Positions 52,716 to 61,846 are shown, counted from the stretch's first letter. The stretch: 64,000 bases of DNA from Bacteroidia bacterium (GCA_037045145.1 JBAOIA010000012.1:992001-1056000); one strand, 5' to 3'. The notes: generated by a model not told the origin, from the letters alone. A program made the numbers and translations.

Positions 52716-54239
52716 CTACTCTTTTACAAATTTTGCATATTCTTTAAAACCATTGTTACTAACCTCAACAATGTAAATGCCTTTTGCAAGATTTGCTATG
52801 GGTACAGTTACTTTTTGTTGTACAAAATTTTGCCTGTAAACTTCTTTATTCAGTACATTAAACAAACGTAAGTTGCAGGTTGTACGAACAGCCTTTGAAA
52901 ACGCAATGGTGACAAAATCCTTAGCAGGATTGGGATAAACAAATAAATTATTTTTAGCTATTTCCGGATCTTGCTTTAATGCTGTTAGCGTATCGCAACC
53001 GCTACCTTGCAATGCGCCCAACTCATAATCCGGATTGTTGGGCAAACCCCAATAAGTACGTTTGCCTCCAAGATAAAACCCGAAATTATTAAAGTTGCAC
53101 CCCACACCTTTCACGTTCGGATTGTTGATGACTCCCAAATACATGTTTTCAGGAAAATAACAGGAATCTGCATAAGGGAAATAAAGATACCCTAATGTAT
53201 CGGTATAGGATGCAGTCATGTATATTTTTCCGTCTGGAGCAAGTCTGATATGACCGGGGGACCTCCCCCTGTTTACAACCGTTTGCATTCCGGTTATCTG
53301 TGCTATGGTGTCCATATCCTGCGAATAAATATCATACTGCAATAAATAAAAAGGATAATAGACTCCTTTGATAATGTAAAGCAAGCTGTCATTGGGCGAA
53401 AATGCCGAACCTAAAAAAGCTCCATCTGTAATCGGCAATGAATCAGTAATAATATTGGCATTTGACATTAACCCTGTGCAGCGGTCAAAATCAAATAACT
53501 GCATTGAGCCGCCATAACTAACAAAATTTAGTTTGCTGCCGTCAGATGAAAATGTAAAATTACCCAAACCCGTAGTTTTGTCATATCCAATACGCTGCTT
53601 CATTGGAGCATGTATGCTGTCAGGCGTTACAAGATAAACATAAAACGTGTCGGAAGGAATTAAGCTTGTTGCTCCTACATAGATTGGCTTGCTCACCACC
53701 CACCAGTCACGCCCGTTGCCATGCTTAACCCCTCCAATAGCATCTGTAAACACAACCGAATCAACTAATGGTTTGTTTTTAATGGTTATTTTTCCTAACC
53801 CTATGTTATAGTTCAAATCAATAACAGATAGAAACAATCCACTGTGTAAATCTGAATTGATCCCTACGTGAAATAAATAAAATGTATTATCATTTGCCGG
53901 GTTTGGAATTATAATATGCTCATTGTACCATGCAAGGGATATTAACGAATCGCCATTATCCATAACAACGTTGAACTTGTTGTAAACAGTACCTCTTCTA
54001 ATGTAGCCGGGGATATTATTGTAATTTGGATCATCAGCCGTATAAAAAAGCAAGTTGTTAGCCGAATCGGCTATGCTTGTGCATGTTCCTCTTGAGCCAA
54101 CAGCGCTGCTGCCTGCTGTTGCAGTTCCATTTACAAAATCTATCCTTGCACTGTCGCCAAAGCACCATACCGAATTTTTGTACTGTGCATGGCATATATT
54201 AATGCTCAAAACCAGTAAGACTATGATATTTCTTAACAT
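52716..54239 (-). CDS. T9SS propeller-like secreted protein, paralogue 1
   Basis: A 507-residue protein with a signal peptide (MLRNIIVLLVLSINICHAQY). The body (about 22-415) is a series of beta-propeller-like blades with the conserved motifs WCFGDSARIDFVNGTATAG, GDSLISLAWYNEHIIIPNPA, VKHGNGRDWWVVSKPIYVG, FYVYLVTPDSIHAPMKQRIG and LAPDGKIYMTASY, ending GSGCDTLTALK. Residues of about 430-507 are a type A sorting domain (FVYPNPAKDFVTIAFSKAV, LRLFNVLNKEVYRQ, LAKGIYIVEVSNNG, KFVKE). It is a tandem duplicate of the gene 26 bases upstream, sharing nearly all these motifs. It should be secreted and surface-attached. Ligand and activity are unknown; this family usually has no other domain. Confidence 0.8.
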   Translation of the reverse strand: MLRNIIVLLVLSINICHAQYKNSVWCFGDSARIDFVNGTATAGSSAVGSRGTCTSIADSANNLLFYTADDPNYNNIPGYIRRGTVYNKFNVVMDNGDSLISLAWYNEHIIIPNPANDNTFYLFHVGINSDLHSGLFLSVIDLNYNIGLGKITIKNKPLVDSVVFTDAIGGVKHGNGRDWWVVSKPIYVGATSLIPSDTFYVYLVTPDSIHAPMKQRIGYDKTTGLGNFTFSSDGSKLNFVSYGGSMQLFDFDRCTGLMSNANIITDSLPITDGAFLGSAFSPNDSLLYIIKGVYYPFYLLQYDIYSQDMDTIAQITGMQTVVNRGRSPGHIRLAPDGKIYMTASYTDTLGYLYFPYADSCYFPENMYLGVINNPNVKGVGCNFNNFGFYLGGKRTYWGLPNNPDYELGALQGSGCDTLTALKQDPEIAKNNLFVYPNPAKDFVTIAFSKAVRTTCNLRLFNVLNKEVYRQNFVQQKVTVPIANLAKGIYIVEVSNNGFKEYAKFVKE

Positions 54240-54265
54240 AAAAACAGTTTTAATACGTTCTGAAA

Positions 54266-55795
54266 TTATTTTATAACAACAATCTGCGCAACCTTAGTGC
54301 AATTTTCCTGTGTAGCTTTTACTATGTAAACTCCCTGCATAAGCTCCTCAATGTTAATGCTTACTACTGCATTGCCCTCCAAATCAAAATTACCTTGCTT
54401 ATATTGTTTCCCTGCCACATCTGTAATTTCATAAATTATGCTGCCCGTGCATTTAATAAAAACAAAATCTTTGGCTGGGTTAGGATAAATGTTTATTAAA
54501 TCCTCCTTTGGGGGATTTAGGTGGCTTATTCCTGTAATCGTATCACAGCCGCTGCCTACAAGTGCTCCTAACTCATAATCGGGGTTGTTGGGCAAACCAA
54601 AATAACAGCGCTTACCGCCTAAATAAATGCTATAAGGATTATAACTGCATCCTGTACCTTTTACATTAGGGCTGTCAATGGTGGCAAGATACATGTTATC
54701 CGGTGAGTAAAAATTATTAGGATACGGAAACCAAATGCCGCCAAAGCTGTCGCGTGCAATAGTAGCAATGTAAATTTTACCATCAGGTGCAAGACGCAAC
54801 GCGCCTGTGCCGCGTGTAAATGATGAACTAAATGAAGTTACCTGCGCTACGGTATCTATATCATTGTTGGATAAGTCTATCTGTAAAATATAATAAGGCG
54901 GCAGATATACTCCTTGGGTTACATACAATAAGCTGTCATTCGGAGAAAATGCAGAACCACTAAAAGCATTATTGCCATCAGAAAACATAGGTATATCATA
55001 AATAATATTGGCATTAGATAAAATACCAGAGCAACGGTCAAAATCAAAAACTTCAATAATGCCATCAGACATTACTACACTCAACTTATTGCCGGCATTA
55101 GAAAAAGTAAAATTACCCAACCCCCATCCTCTGTCCGTACCTATGCGCTGCTTCATTGGCTCATGTATGCTGTCTGGCGTTACGAGGTAAACATAAAACG
55201 TATCGGAAGGAATTGGACCTGTTGCTCCTGAATAGATTGGCTTGCATACCACCCACCAGTCACGCCCGTTGCCATGCTTCACCGCTCCCATGGCATCGGT
55301 CAAGTAATCGGTAGTTATCAAATGCTGATTTTTAGTGGTTACTTTTCCTAAGCCGCTGTTATAGTTTAAATCAACAACAGAATAAAACAACCCATTATGC
55401 CCCCCCCCAAGACCTAATGAGGCGGTTAAGTGAAAAATATAGAACCGGTTATTCCCTGCGGGATTGGGAATTATCATCAGCTCATTGTACCAACTATTGC
55501 CTACTATGCTATCGCCTCCATCCATAAGCACATTGTTTCGGTTAATAATTTTTGCTGAATAAAATCCGGTACCGGGATTAGTAAAACCATAAAACAACAA
55601 TCCTATGCTGTCGGCAATGCTCACGCACGATCCTCTTGAGGCTACTATACTGCCGCCTGCTGTTGCAGTTCCATTTACAAAATCAATTCTTGCACTGTCG
55701 CCAAATACCCAAATGCTGTTTCTGTCTTGTGCTGTTGCATTATTATAAAAAAGTAAACTTAAAAACAACAGCCAGTTTTTGAGATGTGTTGTCAT
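54266..55795 (-). CDS. T9SS propeller-like secreted protein, paralogue 2
   Basis: A 509-residue protein with a signal peptide (MTTHLKNWLLFLSLLFYNNA, cleaved near TAQ). It parallels its neighbour throughout: WVFGDSARIDFVNGTATAGG, GDSIVGNSWYNELMIIPNPA, VKHGNGRDWWVVCKPIYSG, FYVYLVTPDSIHEPMKQRIG and LAPDGKIYIATIA, then GALVGSGCDTITGISH. The C-terminal sorting domain is IYPNPAKDFVFIKCTGS, YEITDVAGKQYKQ, LMQGVYIVKATQEN. The start codon overlaps the stop of a short upstream frame (ATGA at 55792-55795), so translation is coupled to it. A promoter lies further upstream at 55956-55985. The pair looks like a recent tandem duplication. Confidence 0.8.
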   Translation of the reverse strand: MTTHLKNWLLFLSLLFYNNATAQDRNSIWVFGDSARIDFVNGTATAGGSIVASRGSCVSIADSIGLLFYGFTNPGTGFYSAKIINRNNVLMDGGDSIVGNSWYNELMIIPNPAGNNRFYIFHLTASLGLGGGHNGLFYSVVDLNYNSGLGKVTTKNQHLITTDYLTDAMGAVKHGNGRDWWVVCKPIYSGATGPIPSDTFYVYLVTPDSIHEPMKQRIGTDRGWGLGNFTFSNAGNKLSVVMSDGIIEVFDFDRCSGILSNANIIYDIPMFSDGNNAFSGSAFSPNDSLLYVTQGVYLPPYYILQIDLSNNDIDTVAQVTSFSSSFTRGTGALRLAPDGKIYIATIARDSFGGIWFPYPNNFYSPDNMYLATIDSPNVKGTGCSYNPYSIYLGGKRCYFGLPNNPDYELGALVGSGCDTITGISHLNPPKEDLINIYPNPAKDFVFIKCTGSIIYEITDVAGKQYKQGNFDLEGNAVVSINIEELMQGVYIVKATQENCTKVAQIVVIK

Positions 55796-55920
55796 TTTAA
55801 AATTATTAGCCTGGTTGATTTTTCTTCTGTTTCTGTAACAGCCTTTACCTGATATACACCCTGCGCCAAATTTATTAAAGACAGAGATAGTGGAATTCTA
55901 AAACAAGTTAGCTTTTTCAT
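55792..55920 (-). CDS. Orphan T9SS sorting-tail ORF (42 residues) heading the operon
   Basis: A 42-codon frame starts at ATG 55920 and ends in TGA overlapping the next start. It reads MKKLTCFRIPLSLSLI then NLAQGVYQVKAVTETEEKST and RLIILK. The second half matches the last strand pair of a type A sorting domain (compare LMQGVYIVKATQEN and the IVVIK end in the next gene), while the first residues look like a start of a signal peptide. It is most easily seen as a third paralogue reduced by internal deletion to its two ends. It is closest to the promoter and would be translated first, coupling into paralogue 2. Whether the peptide has any role is unknown. Confidence 0.6.
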   Translation of the reverse strand: MKKLTCFRIPLSLSLINLAQGVYQVKAVTETEEKSTRLIILK

Positions 55921-55955
55921 GACATTTATAATTTTAGTTTGAATATAATTCAAAG

Positions 55956-55985
55956 CAAATATAGTTATAAAATAATAAATTCAAA
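55956..55985 (-). promoter_or_regulatory. Promoter of the propeller-paralogue operon
   Basis: On the minus strand, TTTG (55985-55982), 18 bases, then TATATTTG (55963-55956), an exact TAnnTTTG, 35 bases before the 42-codon frame. Confidence 0.6.
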
Positions 55986-56054
55986 ATATTTTTATAACTT
56001 TATTGAGAAGCCTTAAAACAATCCTAATATGGGGGTGCGTTGTGCAAAATTTGT

Positions 56055-57035
56055 TTACTCCAAATACATCACCTTCTTCACTGCTTTAATAATACGCTCA
56101 GGGTTTGGAAGGTAGGCATCAATTAGTGTAGGTGCATAAGGTAATGGCACATCACCACCTGTTACGCGCAGCACAGGTGCGTCAAGATAATCGAATGCTT
56201 CGCGTTGTACTTTAAAAGCTACTTCTGTGGCAATGTTTGCCAGCGGCCACGACTCTTCAACTATTACCATACGGTTGGTTTTTTTCACAGACGCTATTAC
56301 AGTGGCATAGTCAATAGGACGTACAGTACGCAGGTCAATAATTTCTACATCTATATTTTCTTTGGCTAGCTCTTCTGCTGCCTTATATGCAGTCTTTATA
56401 ATTTTTCCGAACGAAACAATGGTTACATCATTGCCGGCACGTTTGATGTCTGCAACACCAATAGGCATCAGGTATTCGCCTTCGGGTACTTCGCCTTTGT
56501 CGCCATACATCTGTTCGCTTTCCATAAAAATTACAGGGTCGTCATCACGTATTGCGGCTTTCAGCAGTCCTTTGGCATCTTTAGGATTTGAAGGAACAAT
56601 AACTTTTAAACCGGGGCAGTTGGCATACCAGCTTTCAAATGCCTGCGAGTGTTGTGAACTGAGCATACCTGCCGATGCTGTAGGCCCACGAAAAACAATT
56701 GGCACACCATATTGTCCGCCACTCATACTTTTCATTTTAGCTGCTGCGTTGATGACCTGATCTATGGCTACGAGAGAAAAATTAAACGTCATAAACTCTA
56801 TAACAGGACGCAATCCATTCATGGCAGCACCAACGCCTATGCCGGCAAAACCCAATTCTGCAATAGGTGTGTCAATTACACGTTTGGCACCAAACTCATC
56901 CAACATGCCTTGCGAAACTTTATACGCCCCATTGTATTGTGCTACCTCCTCGCCCATTAAAAAAACATTAGGGTCCCTGCGCATTTCTTCGCTTAAGGCT
57001 TCTCGCAGGGCTTCTCTGAATTGTATTTCGCGCAT
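56055..57035 (-). CDS. pdhB: Pyruvate dehydrogenase E1 component, beta subunit
   Basis: A 326-residue cytoplasmic subunit of the usual length. It pairs with an E1 alpha chain in thiamine-diphosphate-dependent decarboxylation of pyruvate. Motifs: REALREALSEEMRRDPNVFLMGEEVAQYNGAYKVS (with the Glu that contacts the thiazolium in GEEV), RVIDTPIAELGFAGIGVGAA, GGQYGVPIVFRGP, SQHSQAFESWYANCPGLKVIVPS, DDPVIFMESE, and DLRTVRPIDYATV. The C-terminal domain binding the E2 core ends RVTGGDVPLPYAP. No E1 alpha, E2 or E3 gene is next to it, so the complex genes are scattered, a common arrangement in this phylum. A TACTTTTG box lies 19 bases before the start. Confidence 0.94.
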   Translation of the reverse strand: MREIQFREALREALSEEMRRDPNVFLMGEEVAQYNGAYKVSQGMLDEFGAKRVIDTPIAELGFAGIGVGAAMNGLRPVIEFMTFNFSLVAIDQVINAAAKMKSMSGGQYGVPIVFRGPTASAGMLSSQHSQAFESWYANCPGLKVIVPSNPKDAKGLLKAAIRDDDPVIFMESEQMYGDKGEVPEGEYLMPIGVADIKRAGNDVTIVSFGKIIKTAYKAAEELAKENIDVEIIDLRTVRPIDYATVIASVKKTNRMVIVEESWPLANIATEVAFKVQREAFDYLDAPVLRVTGGDVPLPYAPTLIDAYLPNPERIIKAVKKVMYLE

Positions 57036-57054
57036 AATGTGATGTTATCTTTTA

Positions 57055-57062
57055 CAAAAGTA
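57055..57062 (-). promoter_or_regulatory. Candidate -7 box of pdhB
   Basis: TACTTTTG on the minus strand (CAAAAGTA on plus), an exact TAnnTTTG, 19 bases before the start at 57035. The -33 element is unclear. Confidence 0.4.
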
Positions 57063-57107
57063 AGCAATTACTTTTTGTCTGTAAAAATGTCTGAACTATT
57101 AGAAATA

Positions 57108-58136
57108 TTAAGATGTACTTACCTGACTAAAACGCATCATCAACTCCTCTGCTTTTGAAACCATATCCGGAGAGCCGATAAAAAGTGGTGTTCGTTGATG
57201 CAGCGATGTAGGTTGAATGTCGAGTATGCGGTTAAATCCATCAGAAGCCTTGCCGCCCGCCTGTTCCACAATAAATGCCAGTGGATTACATTCATAAAGT
57301 AATCTTAGTTTTCCTTTTGGTGACTTGGCAGTGGCGGGATAAATATAAATGCCACCCTTTAAAAGATTACGGTGAAAATCGGCCACTAACGAACCAATAT
57401 AGCGAGATGAATAAGGACGTTTTGTTTTTTCGTCCTCTTCCTGACAAAATTTAATAAACTTTTTTACGCCTTCCGGAAAGTGTGCATAGTTGCCTTCGTT
57501 TACGGAATAAATAAATCCTTGCTTAGGAACTTTCATATCGGGATGCGACAGACAAAATTCTCCTATTGAGGGGTCTAATGTAAATCCATTAACACCTTTA
57601 CCGGTGGTGTAAACCATCATGGTTGATGAGCCATAAATAACATAACCGGCAGCTACCTGTTCAGTCCCTTTTTGCATAAAGTCAGAAAGGTTACTGGGGC
57701 CTGAAAGCGTTGTTCTTCTGTATATAGAAAAGATTGTTCCTATAGAAACATTGACATCAATATTAGATGAGCCGTCCAAAGGATCCATTGCAACCACATA
57801 TTTTGCATTTTTAGAAATTTCGGAATTGATGGGAACCATTTCTTCGTTTTCTTCGCTGGCAACAGCACAGGTTTCACCACCGCTGCTCAATGCAGATATA
57901 AATTGTTCGTTGGCATAAACATCCAACTTTTTTACTTCTTCGCCTTGCACATTGGTATTACCATAATCGCCAAGAATATCTACCAAGCCTGCCTTATTCA
58001 CTTCGCGATTAACCATTTTGGCAGCAATGCCAATGTCTCGCAGTAATCGTGACAACTCTCCTTTGGCATAAGGAAAATCCGCTTGTCTCTCAATGATAAA
58101 TTGCCCTAATGTGATAACCCGTTTTGGTGTGTACAT
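57108..58136 (-). CDS. fbp: Class 1 fructose-1,6-bisphosphatase
   Basis: A 342-residue cytoplasmic enzyme of gluconeogenesis, hydrolysing fructose 1,6-bisphosphate to fructose 6-phosphate. The metal- and substrate-binding core MDPLDGSSNIDVNVSIGTIFSIYRR is intact, preceded by the acidic ASEENEEMVPI loop. YSSRYIGSLVADFHRNLLKGGIYIYP is the substrate-binding signature near residue 240. LLYECNPLAFIVEQAGGKASDG is the conserved end of the fold, and the last part QRTPLFIGSPDMVSKAEEL is typical of the class. It stands on its own between pdhB and a T9SS gene. A TATTTTTG box lies 22 bases before the start. Confidence 0.96.
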   Translation of the reverse strand: MYTPKRVITLGQFIIERQADFPYAKGELSRLLRDIGIAAKMVNREVNKAGLVDILGDYGNTNVQGEEVKKLDVYANEQFISALSSGGETCAVASEENEEMVPINSEISKNAKYVVAMDPLDGSSNIDVNVSIGTIFSIYRRTTLSGPSNLSDFMQKGTEQVAAGYVIYGSSTMMVYTTGKGVNGFTLDPSIGEFCLSHPDMKVPKQGFIYSVNEGNYAHFPEGVKKFIKFCQEEDEKTKRPYSSRYIGSLVADFHRNLLKGGIYIYPATAKSPKGKLRLLYECNPLAFIVEQAGGKASDGFNRILDIQPTSLHQRTPLFIGSPDMVSKAEELMMRFSQVSTS

Positions 58137-58158
58137 GTATGTTACAATGTTTAGGTTA

Positions 58159-58166
58159 CAAAAATA
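58159..58166 (-). promoter_or_regulatory. Candidate -7 box of fbp
   Basis: TATTTTTG on the minus strand (CAAAAATA on plus) fits TAnnTTTG, 22 bases before the fbp start codon. No clear -33 element is seen. Confidence 0.35.
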
Positions 58167-58428
58167 AGCAAAAAGGCTACATGCCGACTGCCTAAGTATT
58201 CCGGAATTGAGAATTGCTGTGTGCTTGTTGGATGGATATTGTATTTTGCAATGATGTCTATATAGAACGATAGAGAATCACGTAAATTTTTGAGTTAGAT
58301 GAAATGAACAACTACATTCACATGCAAGAATATTTTTGATTAGAATATATTTACAATAATTTGGCATCCAATAAATGAACAGTCTGCCGGAAAATTATTT
58401 AGTTTTACATCGTGTAAATTAAACAACC

Positions 58429-59598
58429 ATGAAAAATCTATTCTTATTACTTTGCCTGTCCACTTTTGCTGCGAAAGGACAAATCACACCCCCATACTTT
58501 AACGACTTTGAAAATGGTGCACAAGGCTGGTTTGATAGCACCTACAGTGGAAGTTCGTGGGAGCTTGGAACACCAAACTTCGGATTAACTACAGGCGCTC
58601 ATTCCGGCAGCAATGCATGGGATATTTCGCTTGATTCTGCTTACAATGACAGCACCTTGTGTTATTTGTATTCTCCACACTTTAATTTTAGTACTTCTAC
58701 CAATTCTATTTTATCGTTTTGGTTAAACTACAAAATAGAAGTACAATGGGATGGAGCTTTACTTCAATACTCGACAGACTCAGGAACTACATGGAAGATA
58801 CTTGGATTCAATGATAACATTCCAACCATTAACTGGAATTCGAATAACGTGGTTGGAGACTGGGGTTGGTCAGGCACATCAAATTGTTGGGCTTTTTCTG
58901 CCATTAAATTAGATTCGGTTTATGGTTTCTCTGATGTTCAATTCAGATTTCGGTTTTCTTCTGATGCATCAATATTCTACGATGGAATTACTATTGATGA
59001 TTTTTCTATTTATACGTTGCCTAACAATGATGCATCCATTGCTTCGATAATTTCTCCATCTAAGAATACACAACAACCTTTTAATGTGGCTACGGCTAAT
59101 GTTGCTAATGTTGGTTCAAACACTTTACTCTCTATTCCCGTTGGTGTTATCATCAATGGTGGAACACCATTTTTTTCAATTTATAATGGCTCCCTAACTT
59201 CCATCAAGGCTGATAGTTTTTCAATGGGCAATTTTACAGCGCCAAATGGTTATTACACCATTTGCTTCTTCACCCAATTGCCCGGAGACACAAACCCCTT
59301 AAACGACACTTTGTGTTGTGAAATTAATAACGGTGTCAGTTCGGTGTCAGCTTCAGATAATTCATCATTCGTAATATATCCGAACCCATCAGAGAATAAT
59401 TTGATTCGAATAAGTAACCTCAATACAACAGGTATATTTTCCGTTTGCATTATTGATGGTATTGGAAATACGGTATATACATCTCAAAAAGCAAGTACCC
59501 ATTCCTTTACAATAAACAAAAAACTTGCTGCAGGAATCTATTTTGTCCTCATAACTGAAGGTGATAAAATTTATTACAAGAAATTAATTGTAAATTAG
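58429..59598 (+). CDS. Secreted MAM/immune-inhibitor-like protein with T9SS sorting domain
   Basis: A 389-residue protein with a signal peptide (MKNLFLLLCLSTFAAKGQ). Residues of about 20-195 form a jelly-roll domain of the MAM/InhA-C type often seen in Bacteroidota surface proteins: PYFNDFENGAQGWF, SSWELGTPNFG, HSGSNAWDIS, LSFWLNYKIEVQWDGALLQY, VQFRFRFSSDASIFYDGITI, DDFSIY. Residues of about 200-300 look like a CARDB/Ig-type domain (NDASIASIISPSKN, ANVANVGSNTLLSIPVGV). The end is a type A sorting domain (FVIYPNPSENNLIRISNL, VCIIDGIGNTVY, LAAGIYFVLITEGD, KKLIVN). It probably binds carbohydrate or a partner protein at the surface. It is followed by an orphan sorting tail at 59703. Confidence 0.8.
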   Translation: MKNLFLLLCLSTFAAKGQITPPYFNDFENGAQGWFDSTYSGSSWELGTPNFGLTTGAHSGSNAWDISLDSAYNDSTLCYLYSPHFNFSTSTNSILSFWLNYKIEVQWDGALLQYSTDSGTTWKILGFNDNIPTINWNSNNVVGDWGWSGTSNCWAFSAIKLDSVYGFSDVQFRFRFSSDASIFYDGITIDDFSIYTLPNNDASIASIISPSKNTQQPFNVATANVANVGSNTLLSIPVGVIINGGTPFFSIYNGSLTSIKADSFSMGNFTAPNGYYTICFFTQLPGDTNPLNDTLCCEINNGVSSVSASDNSSFVIYPNPSENNLIRISNLNTTGIFSVCIIDGIGNTVYTSQKASTHSFTINKKLAAGIYFVLITEGDKIYYKKLIVN

Positions 59599-59702
59599 AA
59601 TTTAGTCTGTAAAACTTCGCCCACAAATTTTATCTTTTTCAAGGTAATCAATTATAAAAAAGTATATAAATTTGAATAAAATTTCACCCTCTTATTAGCC
59701 CT

Positions 59703-59915
59703 TTGAGCAATTCGTTTTGTATTAATTCGAAAAGCAAGTTAGCGAAAATTGAAATTTATAACATAATAGGCAGTAAAGTATTTTCAGAAGATTTAAAACT
59801 TCTGCCTAAGCAATCTTTTGTGGTTAAACCAAATATAAATTCAAACGGCATTTACTTTATTAAGTTAACTAATGTTGCAGGTGAAATTAAAACAATGAAA
59901 ATTGTCAGGGAGTAA
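59703..59915 (+). pseudogene. Orphan T9SS sorting-domain fragment
   Basis: A 70-codon frame from a TTG at 59703 to a stop at 59913-59915. It reads NSFCINSKSKLAKIEIYNII, then GSKVFSEDLKL and SNGIYFIKLTNVAGE, ending KIVRE. These are the middle and last strands of a type A sorting domain; the upstream bases in frame (HPLISPLSN) could be the worn YPNP-type start. There is no signal peptide or cargo domain, and an in-frame TGA lies 28 bases upstream. It is best read as the tail of a deleted T9SS gene, lying 105 bases after an intact one. Expression is doubtful. Confidence 0.6.
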
Positions 59916-60058
59916 AACACACTTTTTATAAAACCATTTTTGTATTTCCACTCTAATTTAATTAGTTTTATCTTGCTTCAGCAGATTGTAAATAACTTGT
60001 ACAACATATACTGATATTGTTCAGATAAAACAAACTATCATTGCAGCAAAATAGTGTA

Positions 60059-61288
60059 ATGGCGTTGACAAGTTTTCCAAAAGAAAAAATAAAAATCCTT
60101 TTACTGGAAGGTGTTCATCCTGCTGCTGTGGAAATGTTCAGAGATGCAGGCTACACACAAATTGAAACCACTACAGGTGCATTATCAGAAAAAGAACTAC
60201 TGCAAAAAATAAATAATGTCCATATTCTTGGCATTCGTTCAAAAACACAATTAACTGCTGCTGCCATTAAACAGGCCGACAAACTTATAGCAACGGGATG
60301 TTTTTGTATTGGTGTCAATCAGGTGAGTATGAGTGATGCCATAGAAAATGGAATAGCTGTTTTTAATTCGCCTTTCAGCAATACACGCTCTGTGGCAGAA
60401 TTAGTCATAGCCAATTGCATCATGCTGTTGCGAAGAATTCCCGAAAAAAGTAAAGCTGTCCTTGCCGGACAATGGTTAAAAGACAGTGCCGGATGTTTTG
60501 AAGTTCGTGGTAAAACACTTGGGATAATCGGCTATGGCCACATAGGCAGTCAGGTTTCTGTTTTGGCAGAGGCATTAGGCATGAAGGTGATTTTTTATGA
60601 TGTAGAGCCAAAGTTAAGTTTGGGAAATGCCAAAGCTTGTAAAAGTATAAATGACTTACTCAAGCTATCGGACATTGTGACGCTGCATGTACCCGGAACT
60701 TCGGCAACGCGCAATATGGTGAACGAATCTTTTTTACGAAAAATGAAAAAAGACAGTGTACTCATCAACCTGAGTCGTGGCGAGGTGATGGATGAACAGG
60801 CTATTGTGAATGCCATTACAGAAAAACATTTAGCAGGACTTGCTGCCGATGTTTTTATTGACGAACCACAACATAAGGGCGACCTGTTTCAATCGCCCCT
60901 ACAACACTTGAATAATGTATTGTTGACACCACATATTGGAGGGTCAACACTTGAAGCACAGGAAAATATAGGTACTGATGTGGCCGGAAAAATTATCCGT
61001 TATCTTGAAACCGGCAACAGTATGGGTAGTGTTTCTGTCCCTGCATTGAATTTACCTTTACAGCAAAGTGCGCATCGTATTTTACATATTCACCACAATG
61101 TGCCCGGTGTACTATCAGAAATAAATACCATTATGAGTAAACATAAAGCAAATATCCTAGGTCAATATCTTCAAACCAATAATGCTATAGGTTATGTGGC
61201 TGTTGATATTGATAAAAAAGCTTCTGCAGGATTGATAGCAGATTTAAAAAACAGCAAAGAGACTATCAGGGTTCGTGGAGTTTATTAA
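60059..61288 (+). CDS. serA: D-3-phosphoglycerate dehydrogenase
   Basis: A 409-residue cytoplasmic enzyme, similar in length to E. coli SerA, catalysing the first step of serine synthesis. The ATG at 60059 was chosen over an in-frame TTG at 60041. The substrate-domain start is KIKILLLEGVHPAAVEMF. The NAD-binding Rossmann motif is GKTLGIIGYGHIGSQVS. The catalytic Arg, Glu and His are in NLSRGEVMDEQAI, DVFIDEPQHKGD and TPHIGGSTLEAQENIG. The C-terminal ACT domain (HRILHIHHNVPGVLSEINTI) would allow serine feedback. SerC and SerB are not adjacent. It is convergent with the GGCT-like gene, 10 bases apart. Confidence 0.95.
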   Translation: MALTSFPKEKIKILLLEGVHPAAVEMFRDAGYTQIETTTGALSEKELLQKINNVHILGIRSKTQLTAAAIKQADKLIATGCFCIGVNQVSMSDAIENGIAVFNSPFSNTRSVAELVIANCIMLLRRIPEKSKAVLAGQWLKDSAGCFEVRGKTLGIIGYGHIGSQVSVLAEALGMKVIFYDVEPKLSLGNAKACKSINDLLKLSDIVTLHVPGTSATRNMVNESFLRKMKKDSVLINLSRGEVMDEQAIVNAITEKHLAGLAADVFIDEPQHKGDLFQSPLQHLNNVLLTPHIGGSTLEAQENIGTDVAGKIIRYLETGNSMGSVSVPALNLPLQQSAHRILHIHHNVPGVLSEINTIMSKHKANILGQYLQTNNAIGYVAVDIDKKASAGLIADLKNSKETIRVRGVY

Positions 61289-61298
61289 TGACTATTAA

Positions 61299-61637
61299 TT
61301 ATTTCTTACCGATATAAATCCATGCTTCTTTTCCGGATTCCAATTTTTCCATTACACGTATATAATCAGACACTTCATACCTATCAGTAGCCTGTAATTC
61401 TTCTTCTGTAATTTCAAAAATCATTCCTTTAATAACATCGGTTTCATTTCCGGAATGAACAGCCACAGGGTGAATATGCTTTCCACTTTTACGAATTACG
61501 TCACTGTCTGTAATTTCTAAATCATCAATTCGATAGCCTTTCAACAAATCTATGTTGCCTTTTAGTTTGCGTCCATAATTTTCAAGTTGGACTCGCTCAA
61601 GTTGCAGTGTGCCGTAAGAAAACAAAAAGTGGTGCAC
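61299..61637 (-). CDS. Gamma-glutamylcyclotransferase-like (AIG2/GGCT) protein
   Basis: A 112-residue protein starting at a GTG. The N-terminal HHFLFSYGTLQLERVQ holds the YGTL substrate-binding loop of the GGCT fold. GMIFEITEEELQATDRYEVSDY has the conserved acidic Glu region and the Tyr/Glu end typical of the family. Members cleave gamma-glutamyl amines or are non-catalytic cupin-like relatives; which applies here cannot be told. The fold is small and cytoplasmic. It is alone, convergent with serA and divergent from the small exported protein at 61909. Confidence 0.8.
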   Translation of the reverse strand: MHHFLFSYGTLQLERVQLENYGRKLKGNIDLLKGYRIDDLEITDSDVIRKSGKHIHPVAVHSGNETDVIKGMIFEITEEELQATDRYEVSDYIRVMEKLESGKEAWIYIGKK

Positions 61638-61846
61638 GGATTAAATTTTGTTGTGGCAATATTAGTGTTATGACAAAAAAAATCAGTCATTTTTTATGTG
61701 CCATTCAAATTGTTTTGTAACATTTTAAGTATAATAACCGTCTTGTTAATGGTTCTCAGAAAAGTATAAAACCAGTAATTCAATTATTTAGACTAAATTT
61801 TTATGATTGATTTTCAATATTATATAAATTTTTATACTACTATGTG

